42,866 nucleotides of DNA from Tetragenococcus muriaticus DSM 15685 (GCF_000423785.1 NZ_KE384091.1:1-42866); one strand, 5' to 3'; positions 1 through 8,614 are shown, counted from the stretch's first letter. Notes: generated from the letters alone by a model not told the origin. A program made the numbers and translations.

Positions 1-174
1 TGTCATTTCAAGAAAGAAGACATTTATAAGGTCGCTAATTCTAGATTAGGTTGGTATAGGAAATGCGGGATGGACGTTGTCAACTTTACGTTAAGTCCGA
101 AAGTTTTAGCCATAAAGAAAAAGGATCGACCTGGATTGGTTGATCCTTTATCCTACTATCTAAATAAAGCGTGA
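1..174 (+). CDS. Group II intron reverse transcriptase/maturase, C-terminal 57 residues
   Basis: This reading frame is open from the first base and stops at 172-174. It encodes the last 57 residues of a protein that begins outside the window. The stretch YKVANSRLGWYRK and the ending DPLSYYLNKA resemble the C-terminal end of intron-encoded maturases. The position directly upstream of domain V is where the end of such an ORF is expected. The reverse transcriptase and X domains are not visible, so the call rests mainly on context. Maturases splice their own intron and drive its reverse transcription into DNA targets. Confidence 0.68.
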   Translation, partial: CHFKKEDIYKVANSRLGWYRKCGMDVVNFTLSPKVLAIKKKDRPGLVDPLSYYLNKA

Positions 175-259
175 AAACAGTACAAATGTAGCGCCGTATA
201 CGAGGACCGTACGTACGGTGCGACGGGAGGGGCGGAAATTTATTTCCCCTCTACCCTAT
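1..259 (+). mobile_element. Group II intron, 3' end only
   Basis: The window opens inside a group II intron. After the maturase reading frame (stop at 172-174) comes a domain V-like hairpin at about 190-222. It starts with the catalytic triad AGC (190-192), has a lower helix GCGCCGTA (191-198) pairing with TACGGTGC, and contains GTACGTACGGT, which is typical of domain V. A G/C-rich domain VI-like hairpin follows at about 224-256 (GGGAGGGG against CCCCTCTACCC), and CTACCCTAT resembles a group II 3' end. The 3' exon junction would then lie at about 259, next to the stop codon of the opposing ABC transporter gene. The 5' part of the intron is outside the window, so subclass and intactness cannot be judged. 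Confidence 0.78.
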
Positions 260-2602
260 TTATTCAGCGCGAAGGGCAATAGCGGCGTCTTTTTTAGCTG
301 CCATACGAGCAGGAATGTGTCCACCAATCATCGTTAAGACGGTACTTATAATAATTAAAGTAACGGCGTGCACTGGGTCTAGTTGCGCCACATTTTCTAA
401 ATCTGTCAAATTTAATAAGACGGTATTAATTGGAAATGTTGCTAAATAAGCAATAACAACACCTAAAGTGCCTGAAGCTACGCCTAAGATAGCAGTTTCT
501 GCGTCAAATACGCGCGTAATATCTTTTTTCCTTGCCCCTAGAGCCTTTAATACGCCAATTTCTTTTGTTCGTTCTAAGACAGAGGTGTATGTGATAATAC
601 CAATCATAATCATACTTGTAAAAAGAGATATACCAGCAAAAGCAACTAAGACATAAGTGATCGCGTCCATAATACCACCCGTTAAGTCAGTCATTGTTCC
701 TGCTAAATCACTATATACAATTTTATCTTCATCGTCTTTTCCTTCGTTATAAGCGTCCAAATAATCTAATATTTGTTCTTTGTCCTCAAAATTATTTGGA
801 TAGATCATCACACTATAAGGAATTTCACTAGCGCCTAGAGCATCAAGAAGGTTTTCTCTTGCTGTGCCGTCGATCTCTTCGCCTGTCATAACGTTTTCGT
901 CACTATCTTCTTGGGCATTTACAATATCAGAGTCCTCATTATGATCAATGACTTTTTGGGCAAGTGCGTCACTATAGGCAATTCCAGGAGCTAAAAGATC
1001 CATAGTAGACGAACTTTTGTTACGTATGACACCAGAAATGGTTAACTCTTCATTATCATCGTCATTATAAACTTCATCTAAATCTTGACTAGGAATAAAG
1101 TTTCCTGTAGGTAGTTCTTCATAAAAAGCATTATTATAAGCTAATTGTATGTTTGTTCCTACGATGTCATCAAAATGGACTTGATCGCCGTCTTCTAAAT
1201 CGAACCCTAAGTTATTTAAGGCGTTAATATTTGTTTCGTTATTTTCATCTACGACTAATACAACATCATTAGGATCTTCTGGGTAGGAGCCTTCTAGTAG
1301 TCGGTAATTATCTTCTAAAAAGTTGCCTTGGGAATCATCAAGTTGTTTAGGAAAAGAGGAAACGCCAACGCCGGTTTGAGCAGCCATCATAGACATCATC
1401 GATTCAGCTTGAGATTCATCTTCTGCTCCGTTTGAAAATTGTACGGTTTCGGGCTCTCCGTCAATTTCACGTAATAAGTTCATATTGACTAAACGCGTAT
1501 ACCCAATATTATTACTTAACGCAGGATTGATGTCATCCACGTAGTCGATAAAATCTTGATCAATATCATTAGTTCGTTGGGCGCGATCTTCTTCACTGAT
1601 TTTAGCGGTGACTTCATCATCTTCAGGAAAACTTCCTTCCTCTGAGCGATCTTCAAAATTTTCTGGGTCCTGTTCTGTTGTTTCACGCGAAATGGTCACT
1701 GGAAATTGAGCTAAAGTTTCGGATTGCGTCTGGTCGATTTGTTTTTGAAAGCCAGTAGATAAAGATAAAACAATCGCAATACTAATAATTCCGATACTGG
1801 AGGCAAAGGCGGTTAAAAAAGTGCGTCCTTTTTTGGTACGAATATTATTAAAAGAAAGACGAAGAGCTGTGAGAAAGGTCATTTTGGTATGTTTTAAATC
1901 AAAAGGTTCTTTCTTTTTTCCTTCGATATGTGGATTGGAATCATCGGTTACTTGCCCATCGGTAAAACTAATGATCCGATCAGCGTATTCGTTAGCAATA
2001 TCAGCGTTATGGGTCACCATTACCACAAGTTTGTCTTGGGCCACTTCTTGAATGAGGCTCATGATTTGCGCGCTTGTTTCGGAATCTAGTGCACCAGTAG
2101 GTTCATCACAAAGTAAAATATCCGGATCGTTGGCTAAGGCCCTTGCAATGGCGACTCGCTGCATTTGTCCGCCAGATAATTGACTCGGTTTTTTATGTAT
2201 ATGCTCTTTTAACCCTACACGTTCTAGAGCTTCTTCTGCTTTTTTTCGTCGTTCTTTTTTCGAAACCCCACTTAGTGTCATGCCTAGTTCGACGTTGTCG
2301 ATAATCCCTTGGTGGCTAATAAGGTTATAACTTTGGAAAATAAAACCAATCGAGTTGTTACGATAAGCATCCCAGTCTTTATCTTTAAAATCTTTGGTAG
2401 ACTTACCGTTGATGATCATATCGCCTGAATCGTACTGGTCAAGCCCGCCAATAACATTTAAAAGCGTTGTTTTTCCAGAACCGCTCTCGCCAAGAATGGC
2501 TACGAATTCTTGTTGGCGTAAAGCAACGGAGACGCCGTCTAAGGCTTTAGTAACGGTATTGCCCACTTTATATTGCTTTTTTATATTTTTTAGTTCGAGC
2601 AT
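260..2602 (-). CDS. ABC transporter, ATP-binding/permease fusion (MacB/FtsX type)
   Basis: The 780-residue protein joins an ATPase and a permease. Residues 1 to about 230 form a LolD/MacB-type ATPase with Walker A GESGSGKT (38-45), signature LSGGQ (142-146) and Walker B DILLCDEP (161-168). A first membrane helix lies near 265-285. A large extracytoplasmic domain of about 350 residues follows and is unusually rich in Asp and Glu. The C-terminus is an FtsX-type permease with three helices and the motif ERTKEIGVLKALGA. The start codon has AAAGGAG 7 nt upstream on the minus strand. Fused exporters of this kind pump antimicrobial peptides or act on the cell envelope; the substrate here is unknown. 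The gene stands alone and ends beside the group II intron. Confidence 0.88.
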   Translation of the reverse strand: MLELKNIKKQYKVGNTVTKALDGVSVALRQQEFVAILGESGSGKTTLLNVIGGLDQYDSGDMIINGKSTKDFKDKDWDAYRNNSIGFIFQSYNLISHQGIIDNVELGMTLSGVSKKERRKKAEEALERVGLKEHIHKKPSQLSGGQMQRVAIARALANDPDILLCDEPTGALDSETSAQIMSLIQEVAQDKLVVMVTHNADIANEYADRIISFTDGQVTDDSNPHIEGKKKEPFDLKHTKMTFLTALRLSFNNIRTKKGRTFLTAFASSIGIISIAIVLSLSTGFQKQIDQTQSETLAQFPVTISRETTEQDPENFEDRSEEGSFPEDDEVTAKISEEDRAQRTNDIDQDFIDYVDDINPALSNNIGYTRLVNMNLLREIDGEPETVQFSNGAEDESQAESMMSMMAAQTGVGVSSFPKQLDDSQGNFLEDNYRLLEGSYPEDPNDVVLVVDENNETNINALNNLGFDLEDGDQVHFDDIVGTNIQLAYNNAFYEELPTGNFIPSQDLDEVYNDDDNEELTISGVIRNKSSSTMDLLAPGIAYSDALAQKVIDHNEDSDIVNAQEDSDENVMTGEEIDGTARENLLDALGASEIPYSVMIYPNNFEDKEQILDYLDAYNEGKDDEDKIVYSDLAGTMTDLTGGIMDAITYVLVAFAGISLFTSMIMIGIITYTSVLERTKEIGVLKALGARKKDITRVFDAETAILGVASGTLGVVIAYLATFPINTVLLNLTDLENVAQLDPVHAVTLIIISTVLTMIGGHIPARMAAKKDAAIALRAE

Positions 2603-2787
2603 GCTTTTTCTCCTTTATTGAGAATAATGAAAAATTGTTTTCATTCATTTGCAAAGCGTAGCATAACTTTTTTCGGAATTCAATCTTTGCCAGGTGTGCC
2701 TAGGTTTTTTTAAGGCTTTTTCAATAAAGTTTGGCAAAGGGAAGAAAGAAAATCAAGAATTCGTTTTTAGAAAGTAAAGCTTTCGTG

Positions 2788-2813
2788 TATAATTAATTAT
2801 GTAAGCGTTATTT
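2788..2813 (+). promoter_or_regulatory. -10 element and cre-like site before the GH13 gene
   Basis: A perfect -10 hexamer TATAAT (2788-2793) is followed at 2799-2813 by ATGTAAGCGTTATTT. This matches the CcpA cre consensus WTGNAANCGNWNNCW except at one position. The -35 region is poor. A cre just downstream of the start site would fit catabolite repression of an alpha-glucan hydrolase, but this is an inference from sequence alone. Confidence 0.45.
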
Positions 2814-2842
2814 TTTGCTAGAATTTTTTGAGGAGGAAATTT

Positions 2843-4603
2843 ATGAATACAGCCGCCATTTATCATCGTCCGAGTAGTGAATTTGCTTATTTATATGAAA
2901 AAGATGTCCTGCATCTGCGCTTACGTACAGCTAAAGGCGACGTTTCGTGCGTGCAACTTATTTGGCAAGATCCTTATTTAATAGAAAAAAAGCAAAAGAC
3001 AGAAACCAAGACAATGGTTAAAGGATTATCGACTGAACTTTTTGATTATTGGTTTGTATCACTTAAAGCACCTTTTCATCGTTTATCTTATGCTTTTGCC
3101 ATTACAGCCACGGACCAACTGCAAGTTTTTTATGGAGATCAGGGATTATTTCTCTTTTCTGAAGAATTACAGTCATCTGCTAATCTCTATTTTCGCTTTC
3201 CATATTTTCATGAAATCGATCGTTTTAAGGCGCCTTCCTGGGTAAAAGGGACCGTTTGGTATCAAATCTTTCCAGAGCGGTTCGCCAATGGAGATAAAAG
3301 GAACGATCCTGAAAATACCTTGCCTTGGGGTTCAAAAACGCCGGGACGGCAAGACTTTTTTGGAGGAGACCTGCAAGGAATTATAGATCATTTGGATTAT
3401 TTAGTCGATCTAGGTATTAATGGCATTTACTTGTGTCCTATTTTTAAAGCGTATTCCAACCATAAATATGACACCATTGATTATAAACAAATTGATCCGG
3501 CATTTGGTGATGAAAAAGTGTTTAAACGTTTAGTAGAAAAGTGTCATCAAAACGGAATCAAAGTGATGCTGGATGCGGTTTTTAATCATATGGGCGATCA
3601 ATCTCCCCAGTGGCAAGATGTTTTAGCTAAGGGGAAAGAATCAAAGTATGCAGATTGATTTCATATCCATGAGTTTCCGCCAAGTTTTAAAGCAAGTGAT
3701 AATTTTGAAGAAGCATACGATATGACTTATGAGACGTTTGCTTTTACACCGCATATGCCTAAGTTGAATACCGCAAATTCCGAGGTACAAAATTATTTAT
3801 TAGAGACTGCTAAATATTGGATTGAGCATTTTGATATTGATGCATGGCGTTTAGACGTTGCGAATGAAGTAGACCATAGTTTTTGGAAAAAATTTCGCCA
3901 AGTATGTGATGAAAGTAAAAAAGATTTTTATATTTTAGGAGAAGTTTGGCATTCATCTCAAGCCTGGTTATCAGGGGATGAATTTCACGGTGTGATGAAT
4001 TATGCTTATACGGATGCGATTATGGGTTATTTTGTTAAAAACCAGCTATCTTTACAAACAATGGTGGCGACGATAAATCAACAATTGATGTTATATCGCG
4101 ATCAGACCAACCAAATGCAATTTAATGTGTTAGATTCGCATGATACCCCTCGTTTGCTGACAGAAACGAAAGAAGATAAAAATTTAATGAAACAAGTCCT
4201 CGCGTTTACTTACTTGCAACCGGGCGTTCCTTGTTTGTATTACGGAGATGAGATAGGTATGACAGGAGGGATGGATCCTGAATGTCGTAAATGTATGATC
4301 TGGGAAGAAAAAGAGCAAGACCAAGATTTATTACAATTTGTTAAAAAACTGATTGCTTTACGCAAAAGTTGGCAAAAAGTACTTAGTCAGGGAAGTATGG
4401 AATGGACCGTAGTGAACGAACAAAATGGACAACTGATTTTGGAACGTAGGTTAGCTGATCATAAACTACAAGCGGTATTTAATACAGGCAAAGCAGAAAT
4501 AATTTTGGACAAAAATGGTGAAGTACTTTTAGCAAATCGAGGAAAGGTAAATGAAACCAATCTTTATATCCAAGAAAAAGGGTTTATGGTTTTAAAGGTA
4601 TAA
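2843..4603 (+). pseudogene. Neopullulanase/maltogenic amylase (GH13), broken by an in-frame TGA
   Basis: The start ATG at 2843 follows GAGGAGG by 6 nt. Codons run in one frame to 4603 (586 positions) except for a TGA at 3656-3658 (codon 272). Around it the sequence reads SKYAD-stop-FHIHEFPP, where GH13 neopullulanases have Trp (KDWFHI), so this is TGG to TGA. The N-terminal part holds the family's extra domain and the start of the barrel (GTVWYQIFPERFANGD, DAVFNH). The part after the stop holds all three catalytic acids: Asp in WRLDVANE, Glu in LGEVWH and Asp in LDSHDTPR. Without readthrough no active hydrolase of maltodextrin or cyclodextrin can be made. The rest of the frame is intact, so the mutation is recent, or is a sequencing error, or is suppressed. 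Confidence 0.85.
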
Positions 4604-4611
4604 AAAAAGCA

Positions 4612-4661
4612 AAAAAGACACGGGCCCCCTTTTATGTATAAAAGGGGGCCCGTGTCTTTTT
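4612..4661. terminator. Bidirectional intrinsic terminator after the GH13 gene
   Basis: There is a perfect 22-bp inverted repeat (4612-4633 with 4640-4661) around the 6-nt loop ATGTAT. It has a G/C-rich centre and A/T ends on both strands. It is exceptionally long for a terminator. Confidence 0.9.
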
Positions 4662-4673
4662 CACTTGGATAGA

Positions 4674-4739
4674 GGATATAAAAACCTCATACACATTGCG
4701 AAGGATCTTCCCCAAAATCCTTCTAGTGTAATTATATCC
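4674..4739 (+). ncRNA. Candidate structured leader RNA upstream of asd (possibly the asd RNA motif)
   Basis: Three nested helices are visible: GGATATAA (4674-4681) with TTATATCC (4732-4739), TACAC (4690-4694) with GTGTA (4726-4730), and AAGGAT (4701-4706) with ATCCTT (4717-4722). The element sits between a strong terminator and asd. An asd RNA motif of roughly this size is known upstream of asd in lactic acid bacteria, so membership is plausible but not proven from structure alone. The rest of the 313-bp gap (4740-4917) is A/T-rich with two G-runs (near 4746 and 4808) and holds no ORF. Confidence 0.45.
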
Positions 4740-4917
4740 GAAGTAAGGGGGGGATAACAAATAAAATACTCTAAAAGAAATTTTTTTATTTCAATAGAAG
4801 ACTTTCGGGGGGATTATGTTTTATTATTTCAGAAATTTTTCCGGAATAGTTAGTAACATTTGATTTCCTATATGTTAAAATGGTGAAAATAAAAAAGCGC
4901 AAAGGGAGCGGTTTTAG

Positions 4918-5970
4918 ATGAGCGATGGATATAATGTAGCAGTGGTAGGAGCCACGGGTGCTGTCGGAACAAAATTGATTGAAATGTTAGAACAGACGAA
5001 TTTACCTCTAAAAAATGTTAAACTGCTTGCTTCTGAGCGATCAGCAGGACGGAAACTCTTTTTTAAAGGTTCAGAGATTTTCGTTGAAGAACTTACAGCA
5101 GAATCGTTTGATGATGTGGATATTGCTTTTTTTAGTGCTGGAGGAAGCACTTCACAAGCATTTGCTTCTGAAGCGGTCAAACGAGGGACAGTTGTTGTAG
5201 ACAATACGAGTCAGTTTCGTATGGACAAAGACACGCCTTTAGTGGTACCTGAGGTGAATAAAGAAGCGTTAAAACAACATCAAGGAATTATTGCGAATCC
5301 CAATTGCTCGACTATTCAAATGATGGTGGCTCTCAAACCTATTAAAGAGTTGGCTGGTATTGATCGAATTATCACATCAACTTATCAAGCAGTTTCAGGA
5401 GCTGGAGCTCGAGCGGTCGAAGAAATCAAACAACAAAGCCGAGAAATGTTGGATGGCGAATTGCCAGAAAACTTAACCGCAGAAATTTTGCCTGTAGCTA
5501 GTGATAAAAAACATTATCCATTAGCGTTTAATGCTCTAGCACAGATCGATAAGTTTGCGGAAGAAGACTACACTAAAGAAGAATGGAAAATGGCGAACGA
5601 AACCAAAAAAATCATGGAAGATTCTCAGATCAAAATCTCAGCCACTTGTGTTCGCGTACCTGTGATAACAAGCCATTCTGAGTCGATTTATATTGAAACA
5701 AAAGAAAAAACAACAGTAGCCCAAATACGTGATAGCTTAGAAAAAGCTCCTGGAGTCGTCGTTGAAGATGATCCTAGCCAGCAAGTTTACCCACAAGCAC
5801 TCAATAGTGTTGGAAAGAAAGAAACTTTTGTAGGACGCCTTCGCCAAGATTTAGATATCGAAGATGGCTACCATTTGTGGGTGGTTTCAGATAACTTAAT
5901 AAAAGGTGCTGCTTGGAATTCTGTACAGATCGCAGAAACGTTGCATGAAATGGACTTAGTCCATGTGTGA
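4918..5970 (+). CDS. asd: Aspartate-semialdehyde dehydrogenase
   Basis: The 350-residue cytosolic enzyme reduces beta-aspartyl phosphate to aspartate semialdehyde with NADPH. This is the branch point for lysine/diaminopimelate, threonine and methionine synthesis. The nucleotide-binding motif GATGAVG is at residues 11-17 and the catalytic Cys is C130 in NPNCST. The length is normal for the Gram-positive form. The start ATG at 4918 follows AAAGGGAG. The gene is preceded by a structured leader and stands alone, because rplS has its own promoter 15 bp after the stop. Confidence 0.95.
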   Translation: MSDGYNVAVVGATGAVGTKLIEMLEQTNLPLKNVKLLASERSAGRKLFFKGSEIFVEELTAESFDDVDIAFFSAGGSTSQAFASEAVKRGTVVVDNTSQFRMDKDTPLVVPEVNKEALKQHQGIIANPNCSTIQMMVALKPIKELAGIDRIITSTYQAVSGAGARAVEEIKQQSREMLDGELPENLTAEILPVASDKKHYPLAFNALAQIDKFAEEDYTKEEWKMANETKKIMEDSQIKISATCVRVPVITSHSESIYIETKEKTTVAQIRDSLEKAPGVVVEDDPSQQVYPQALNSVGKKETFVGRLRQDLDIEDGYHLWVVSDNLIKGAAWNSVQIAETLHEMDLVHV

Positions 5971-5984
5971 AAGCGAAAAAATTC

Positions 5985-6013
5985 TTTACATTCATAGCTG
6001 GGTATGGTAGTAT
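5985..6013 (+). promoter_or_regulatory. rplS promoter
   Basis: TTTACA (5985-5990) and TAGTAT (6008-6013) are separated by the optimal 17 bp, just after the asd stop codon. Confidence 0.65.
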
Positions 6014-6099
6014 ACTTCAGTGAGTAATTTGCTCAACTATTACGATATTCCGCTGAGAGAAGCTTCTCAAGAGTATTTGGAAATAAGGAGAATGTCAAA
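6014..6099 (+). ncRNA. Probable L19 leader (autoregulatory 5' UTR of rplS)
   Basis: About 85 nt of leader separate the promoter from rplS. It contains GCTGAGAGAAGCTTCTC, which can form a GAGAAGCTTCTC hairpin, next to the ribosome binding site AAGGAG (about 6086-6091). Firmicutes are known to carry an L19 leader at this place, through which L19 is thought to control its own synthesis. Assignment is from position and the hairpin, not from a covariance search. Confidence 0.5.
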
Positions 6100-6453
6100 A
6101 TGGATCCATTAATTCAAGAAATAACTAAGGACCAATTACGTACAGATATTCCGGATTTTCGCCCGGGAGATACGGTACGTGTTCACGCTAAAGTTGTGGA
6201 AGGTTCACGTGAACGTATCCAAGTATTTGAGGGTGTAGTGATTAAACGACGCGGTACTGGTATCAGCGAAACATATACCGTACGTAAGATTTCAACGGGT
6301 GTCGGCGTAGAACGTACTTTCCCGCTCCATACTCCTCGTGTGGACAAAATAGAAGTTATGCGTCAAGGACTTGTACGTCGTGCGAAATTGTATTACCTAC
6401 GTAATCGTCACGGAAAATCTGCACGTATCCCAGAAAGAAGAAAAAAACGCTAA
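6100..6453 (+). CDS. rplS: 50S ribosomal protein L19
   Basis: The 117-residue basic protein of the large subunit sits near the 30S interface. Hallmarks are [28 protein letters not shown] and the C-terminal [20 protein letters not shown], all full length. AAGGAG lies upstream of the ATG. The gene has its own promoter, leader and terminator. In many Firmicutes it follows rimM-trmD, but here it is separate from them. Confidence 0.97.
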   Translation: MDPLIQEITKDQLRTDIPDFRPGDTVRVHAKVVEGSRERIQVFEGVVIKRRGTGISETYTVRKISTGVGVERTFPLHTPRVDKIEVMRQGLVRRAKLYYLRNRHGKSARIPERRKKR

Positions 6454-6494
6454 AAATTCTTTTCTGGATTGTCTAGAGTTGTATAGACGCGCGA

Positions 6495-6521
6495 AAACCC
6501 TTGTATATCAAGGGTTTTTTT
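6495..6521 (+). terminator. rplS intrinsic terminator
   Basis: Stem AAACCCTTG (6495-6503) and CAAGGGTTT (6509-6517) flank loop TATAT and are followed by a T run to 6521. Confidence 0.9.
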
Positions 6522-6928
6522 GTTTGCCAATTTTAAAAAAGAAACAAAAAGTCGTCGATTTTGTCCTGAATTTTCCTGGATTATCCCATTTTGACTACCT
6601 AGGTAGTCAAAATAAGGCAAAAAAGAAGTAGTCAGTTGACTACTTTATGGATCTGGAAAATACCAAAACGATGACCGAATTTATCAAAAATTGGAGTTCG
6701 GAATGATAAGATTGAAAAAATACCATAGCAGGTACTTCGATGTTAAAAAGGAACTAGCGTTAGGTTTTGTAAAAATAGTTCAATTTATTTTTGAAATCAC
6801 TCTTCACATTTCTACTTATTTATCGTAAAATTTTAATTGGCTATAAACACTATATGTAGGAAAGTAAGAATGGCAAAGCACTATATATAGAGTTTTCGTA
6901 AATTAGATTAAGGAAGGCGATTGAAATC
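6522..6928. other. Gene-free 407 bp with two operator-like palindromes
   Basis: No complete gene is visible. At 6589-6612 lies a perfect 24-bp palindrome with half-site TTTTGACTACC, and at 6626-6645 a second dyad with 9-bp arms AAGTAGTCA and TGACTACTT around GT. A 19-codon ORF starts at ATG 6648, right after the second dyad, and reads MDLENTKTMTEFIKNWSSE. It has no clear ribosome binding site and may be the start of a lost regulator gene. Further on the sequence is A/T-rich, with ACTATATGTAG and ACTATATATAG near the kinase gene. The paired dyads look like operators of an unidentified repressor. Confidence 0.5.
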
Positions 6929-7570
6929 GTGATTGTGATGGCAGGAATGATTGGCGCAGGAAAAACGACCTATACAACAAAAATAGCAGAAGAACTACAA
7001 ACCCAACCTTTTTATGAAGCAGTGGATGAAAATCCTATTTTAAATAAATACTATGAAAATCCAGAAAAATATGGTTTTGCTCTGCAAATTTATTTTTTAA
7101 ATAAACGTTTCAAAAGTATTAAAGAAGCTTTCTTTGATCAAAATAATGTGCTGGACCGTTCCATTTATGAAGATGCTTTGTTTACCAAAATCAATGTGGA
7201 TAACGGAAATATTAGCGTAGAAGAGTACCAACTTTATTTAGCACTATTAGATAATATGATGGAAGAATTATCGACACTGCCCAAAAAAGCACCCGATTTA
7301 ATGATTTATTTAGACGCTAGTTTTGACCACATTCTTTCAAATATTCAAAAGCGCGGAAGATCTTTTGAGCAACCTACCGAAGAAAATGGTCTGTTAAGTT
7401 ATTATAAACAACTACACACGGCTTATGGCGATTGGTTTGAACAGTATAACCACGGCCCTAAATTGCGAATTGATGCTGACCGTTATGATGTAAATAACGA
7501 AAAAGACTGGCAAAATGTATTCGATCAAATTCAGGCAAAACTTAATGGGAAGGAAATTATGATTGGCTAA
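6929..7570 (+). CDS. Deoxynucleoside kinase
   Basis: This 213-residue P-loop kinase phosphorylates deoxynucleosides to monophosphates for dNTP salvage. Walker A GMIGAGKT is at residues 6-13, the substrate-site E30 lies in FYEAVDENP, and the DRS motif is at 76-78 (LDRSIYED). The later RGRSFE motif fits the lid of the dGK/dCK family. The start is GTG at 6929 behind AAGGAAGG. Its end overlaps the next gene by 8 nt, and that gene also acts in deoxynucleoside salvage. Whether it prefers dA, dG or dC cannot be told. Confidence 0.88.
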   Translation: MIVMAGMIGAGKTTYTTKIAEELQTQPFYEAVDENPILNKYYENPEKYGFALQIYFLNKRFKSIKEAFFDQNNVLDRSIYEDALFTKINVDNGNISVEEYQLYLALLDNMMEELSTLPKKAPDLMIYLDASFDHILSNIQKRGRSFEQPTEENGLLSYYKQLHTAYGDWFEQYNHGPKLRIDADRYDVNNEKDWQNVFDQIQAKLNGKEIMIG

Positions 7571-8060
7571 AGATCTCCAGAAAAAAGCTCTCACTAAAAT
7601 TTATTTAGGAACTCCTTATTTTAACGAAGAACAAAGACAACGGGTGGAAGAAGCGAAAGAAGCCCTTGAAAAAAATGAGACGGTGGCTATTGTTCATTTT
7701 CCATTTGATTTTCAATATCAAGGAGCTACCTTTGATGATCCCAAAGAAGTATTTGGGACAATTTCTTGGCAAAATGCCACCTACCAAAATGATTTGTCAG
7801 CTATGAGTACTTCCGATTGCGGGGTCTTTTTGTATGATTTAGATCAAATTGATGATGGTTCTGCTTTTGAAATAGGGTTTATGCGTGCCATGCACAAGCC
7901 TGTACTTGTCTTACCCTTTAGCAAAAATTTAGAGCAAAAACAATTGAACTTGATGATTGCTCGTGGCACCACTAGTTTTATTGCATCATTTGCAGAGTTA
8001 AGTCAGTATGATTTTAATCACTTTCCCAGCGAACCTCAAGCGCCTATTGATGTGTTTTAG
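7563..8060 (+). CDS. Nucleoside 2-deoxyribosyltransferase
   Basis: The 165-residue protein swaps the base on 2'-deoxynucleosides through a covalent deoxyribosyl-enzyme intermediate, as in the lactobacillary enzymes. The conserved block DDGSAFEIGFMRAM contains the likely nucleophile E103, and IYLGTPYF near the N-terminus is also typical. I chose TTG at 7563, overlapping the kinase by 8 nt, with GGAAGGA about 10 nt upstream. No ATG lies near the N-terminus in this frame. With the upstream kinase it forms a two-gene deoxynucleoside salvage operon. Confidence 0.88.
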   Translation: MAKDLQKKALTKIYLGTPYFNEEQRQRVEEAKEALEKNETVAIVHFPFDFQYQGATFDDPKEVFGTISWQNATYQNDLSAMSTSDCGVFLYDLDQIDDGSAFEIGFMRAMHKPVLVLPFSKNLEQKQLNLMIARGTTSFIASFAELSQYDFNHFPSEPQAPIDVF

Positions 8061-8116
8061 TAGGTTTTTGTATAAAAAAGAAAAAAACTGAGATAAAAGT
8101 GAAAATAAGACAAAAT

Positions 8117-8193
8117 ATCCGAACGATATGCAATGGAGCTAATTTATTGTCGTTTTTGCGGCAAAGCCTCCTGCTATAGTTCGGATCTTTTTT
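8117..8193 (+). terminator. Large composite terminator hairpin after the salvage operon
   Basis: ATCCGAAC (8117-8124) pairs with GTTCGGAT (8179-8186), followed by C and a T run. The stem continues inward with small bulges (TATGCA..GGAG against CTCC.TGC.TATA), leaving an apical part of about 30 nt with its own small hairpin TTTGCGGCAAA. It is longer and more structured than a simple terminator, so a small RNA ending here is possible. Confidence 0.7.
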
Positions 8194-8221
8194 TATAAAA
8201 AACTTCTAACAAGGCTTTGTC

Positions 8222-8280
8222 TTGACAGCCAAATGGAAGCATGGTAGTATAATTTTTACAAATCGTAACAATTACGTTTT
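8222..8280 (+). promoter_or_regulatory. rpsN promoter with Zur-type operator
   Basis: TTGACA (8222-8227) and TAGTAT (8245-8250) are 17 bp apart; TATAAT at 8248-8253 overlaps the -10. At 8260-8280 lies AAATCGTAACAATTACGTTT plus T, a near-perfect match to the Bacillus Zur box TCGTAATNATTACGA. It covers the expected transcription start, so zinc-loaded Zur should repress. Confidence 0.75.
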
Positions 8281-8307
8281 ATAAATCAATAGAGAAAGGA
8301 AAATGAT

Positions 8308-8577
8308 ATGGCTAAAAAATCAAAAATAGCTAAAGCTAAGAAGCAACGAGAATTAATTGAAAAGTATGCAGATTTAAGACAAGAGCTTAAACAGGCTGGG
8401 GATTACAAAGCATTAGCGAAATTGCCTAAAGATTCTAACCCCAACCATTATAAAAATCGTGACTTAATTGATGGTCGACCACGTGCTTATATGCGAAAAT
8501 TTGGGATGTCACGGATTAAGTTTCGTCAATTAGCTCATCAAGGAAAGATTCCTGGAGTCAAAAAGGCTAGCTGGTAA
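8308..8577 (+). CDS. rpsN: 30S ribosomal protein S14, zinc-independent form
   Basis: The 89-residue protein is the longer C-minus paralogue of S14. It has no Cys residue, so it lacks the CxxC pairs that bind zinc in the 61-residue form. The conserved end [34 protein letters not shown]-type block (residues about 56-89) is intact. It replaces the zinc protein in ribosomes when zinc is scarce, freeing zinc. The start ATG follows GAAAGGA. The Zur-type operator just upstream supports zinc-responsive expression. It is monocistronic, with its own terminator. Confidence 0.93.
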   Translation: MAKKSKIAKAKKQRELIEKYADLRQELKQAGDYKALAKLPKDSNPNHYKNRDLIDGRPRAYMRKFGMSRIKFRQLAHQGKIPGVKKASW

Positions 8578-8614
8578 AGTATTCAAGAAATACTTTAATA
8601 AAATTTGTTGAATA

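Noticed and set aside
118-150. Inverted repeat AAAGGATCGACC/GGTTGATCCTTT as the exporter's terminator
   Set aside because: It lies inside the maturase reading frame of the intron. It could act on minus-strand transcripts, since T-rich sequence follows, but its position is better explained as coding, so it is not listed as a feature.
468-2621. Plus-strand ORFs of 60-76 codons across the ABC transporter gene
   Set aside because: They have no ribosome binding sites and mirror the codon pattern of the long minus-strand gene.
6371-6631. 86-codon ORF overlapping the end of rplS
   Set aside because: It runs through the rplS terminator hairpin and has no ribosome binding site or recognisable protein pattern.
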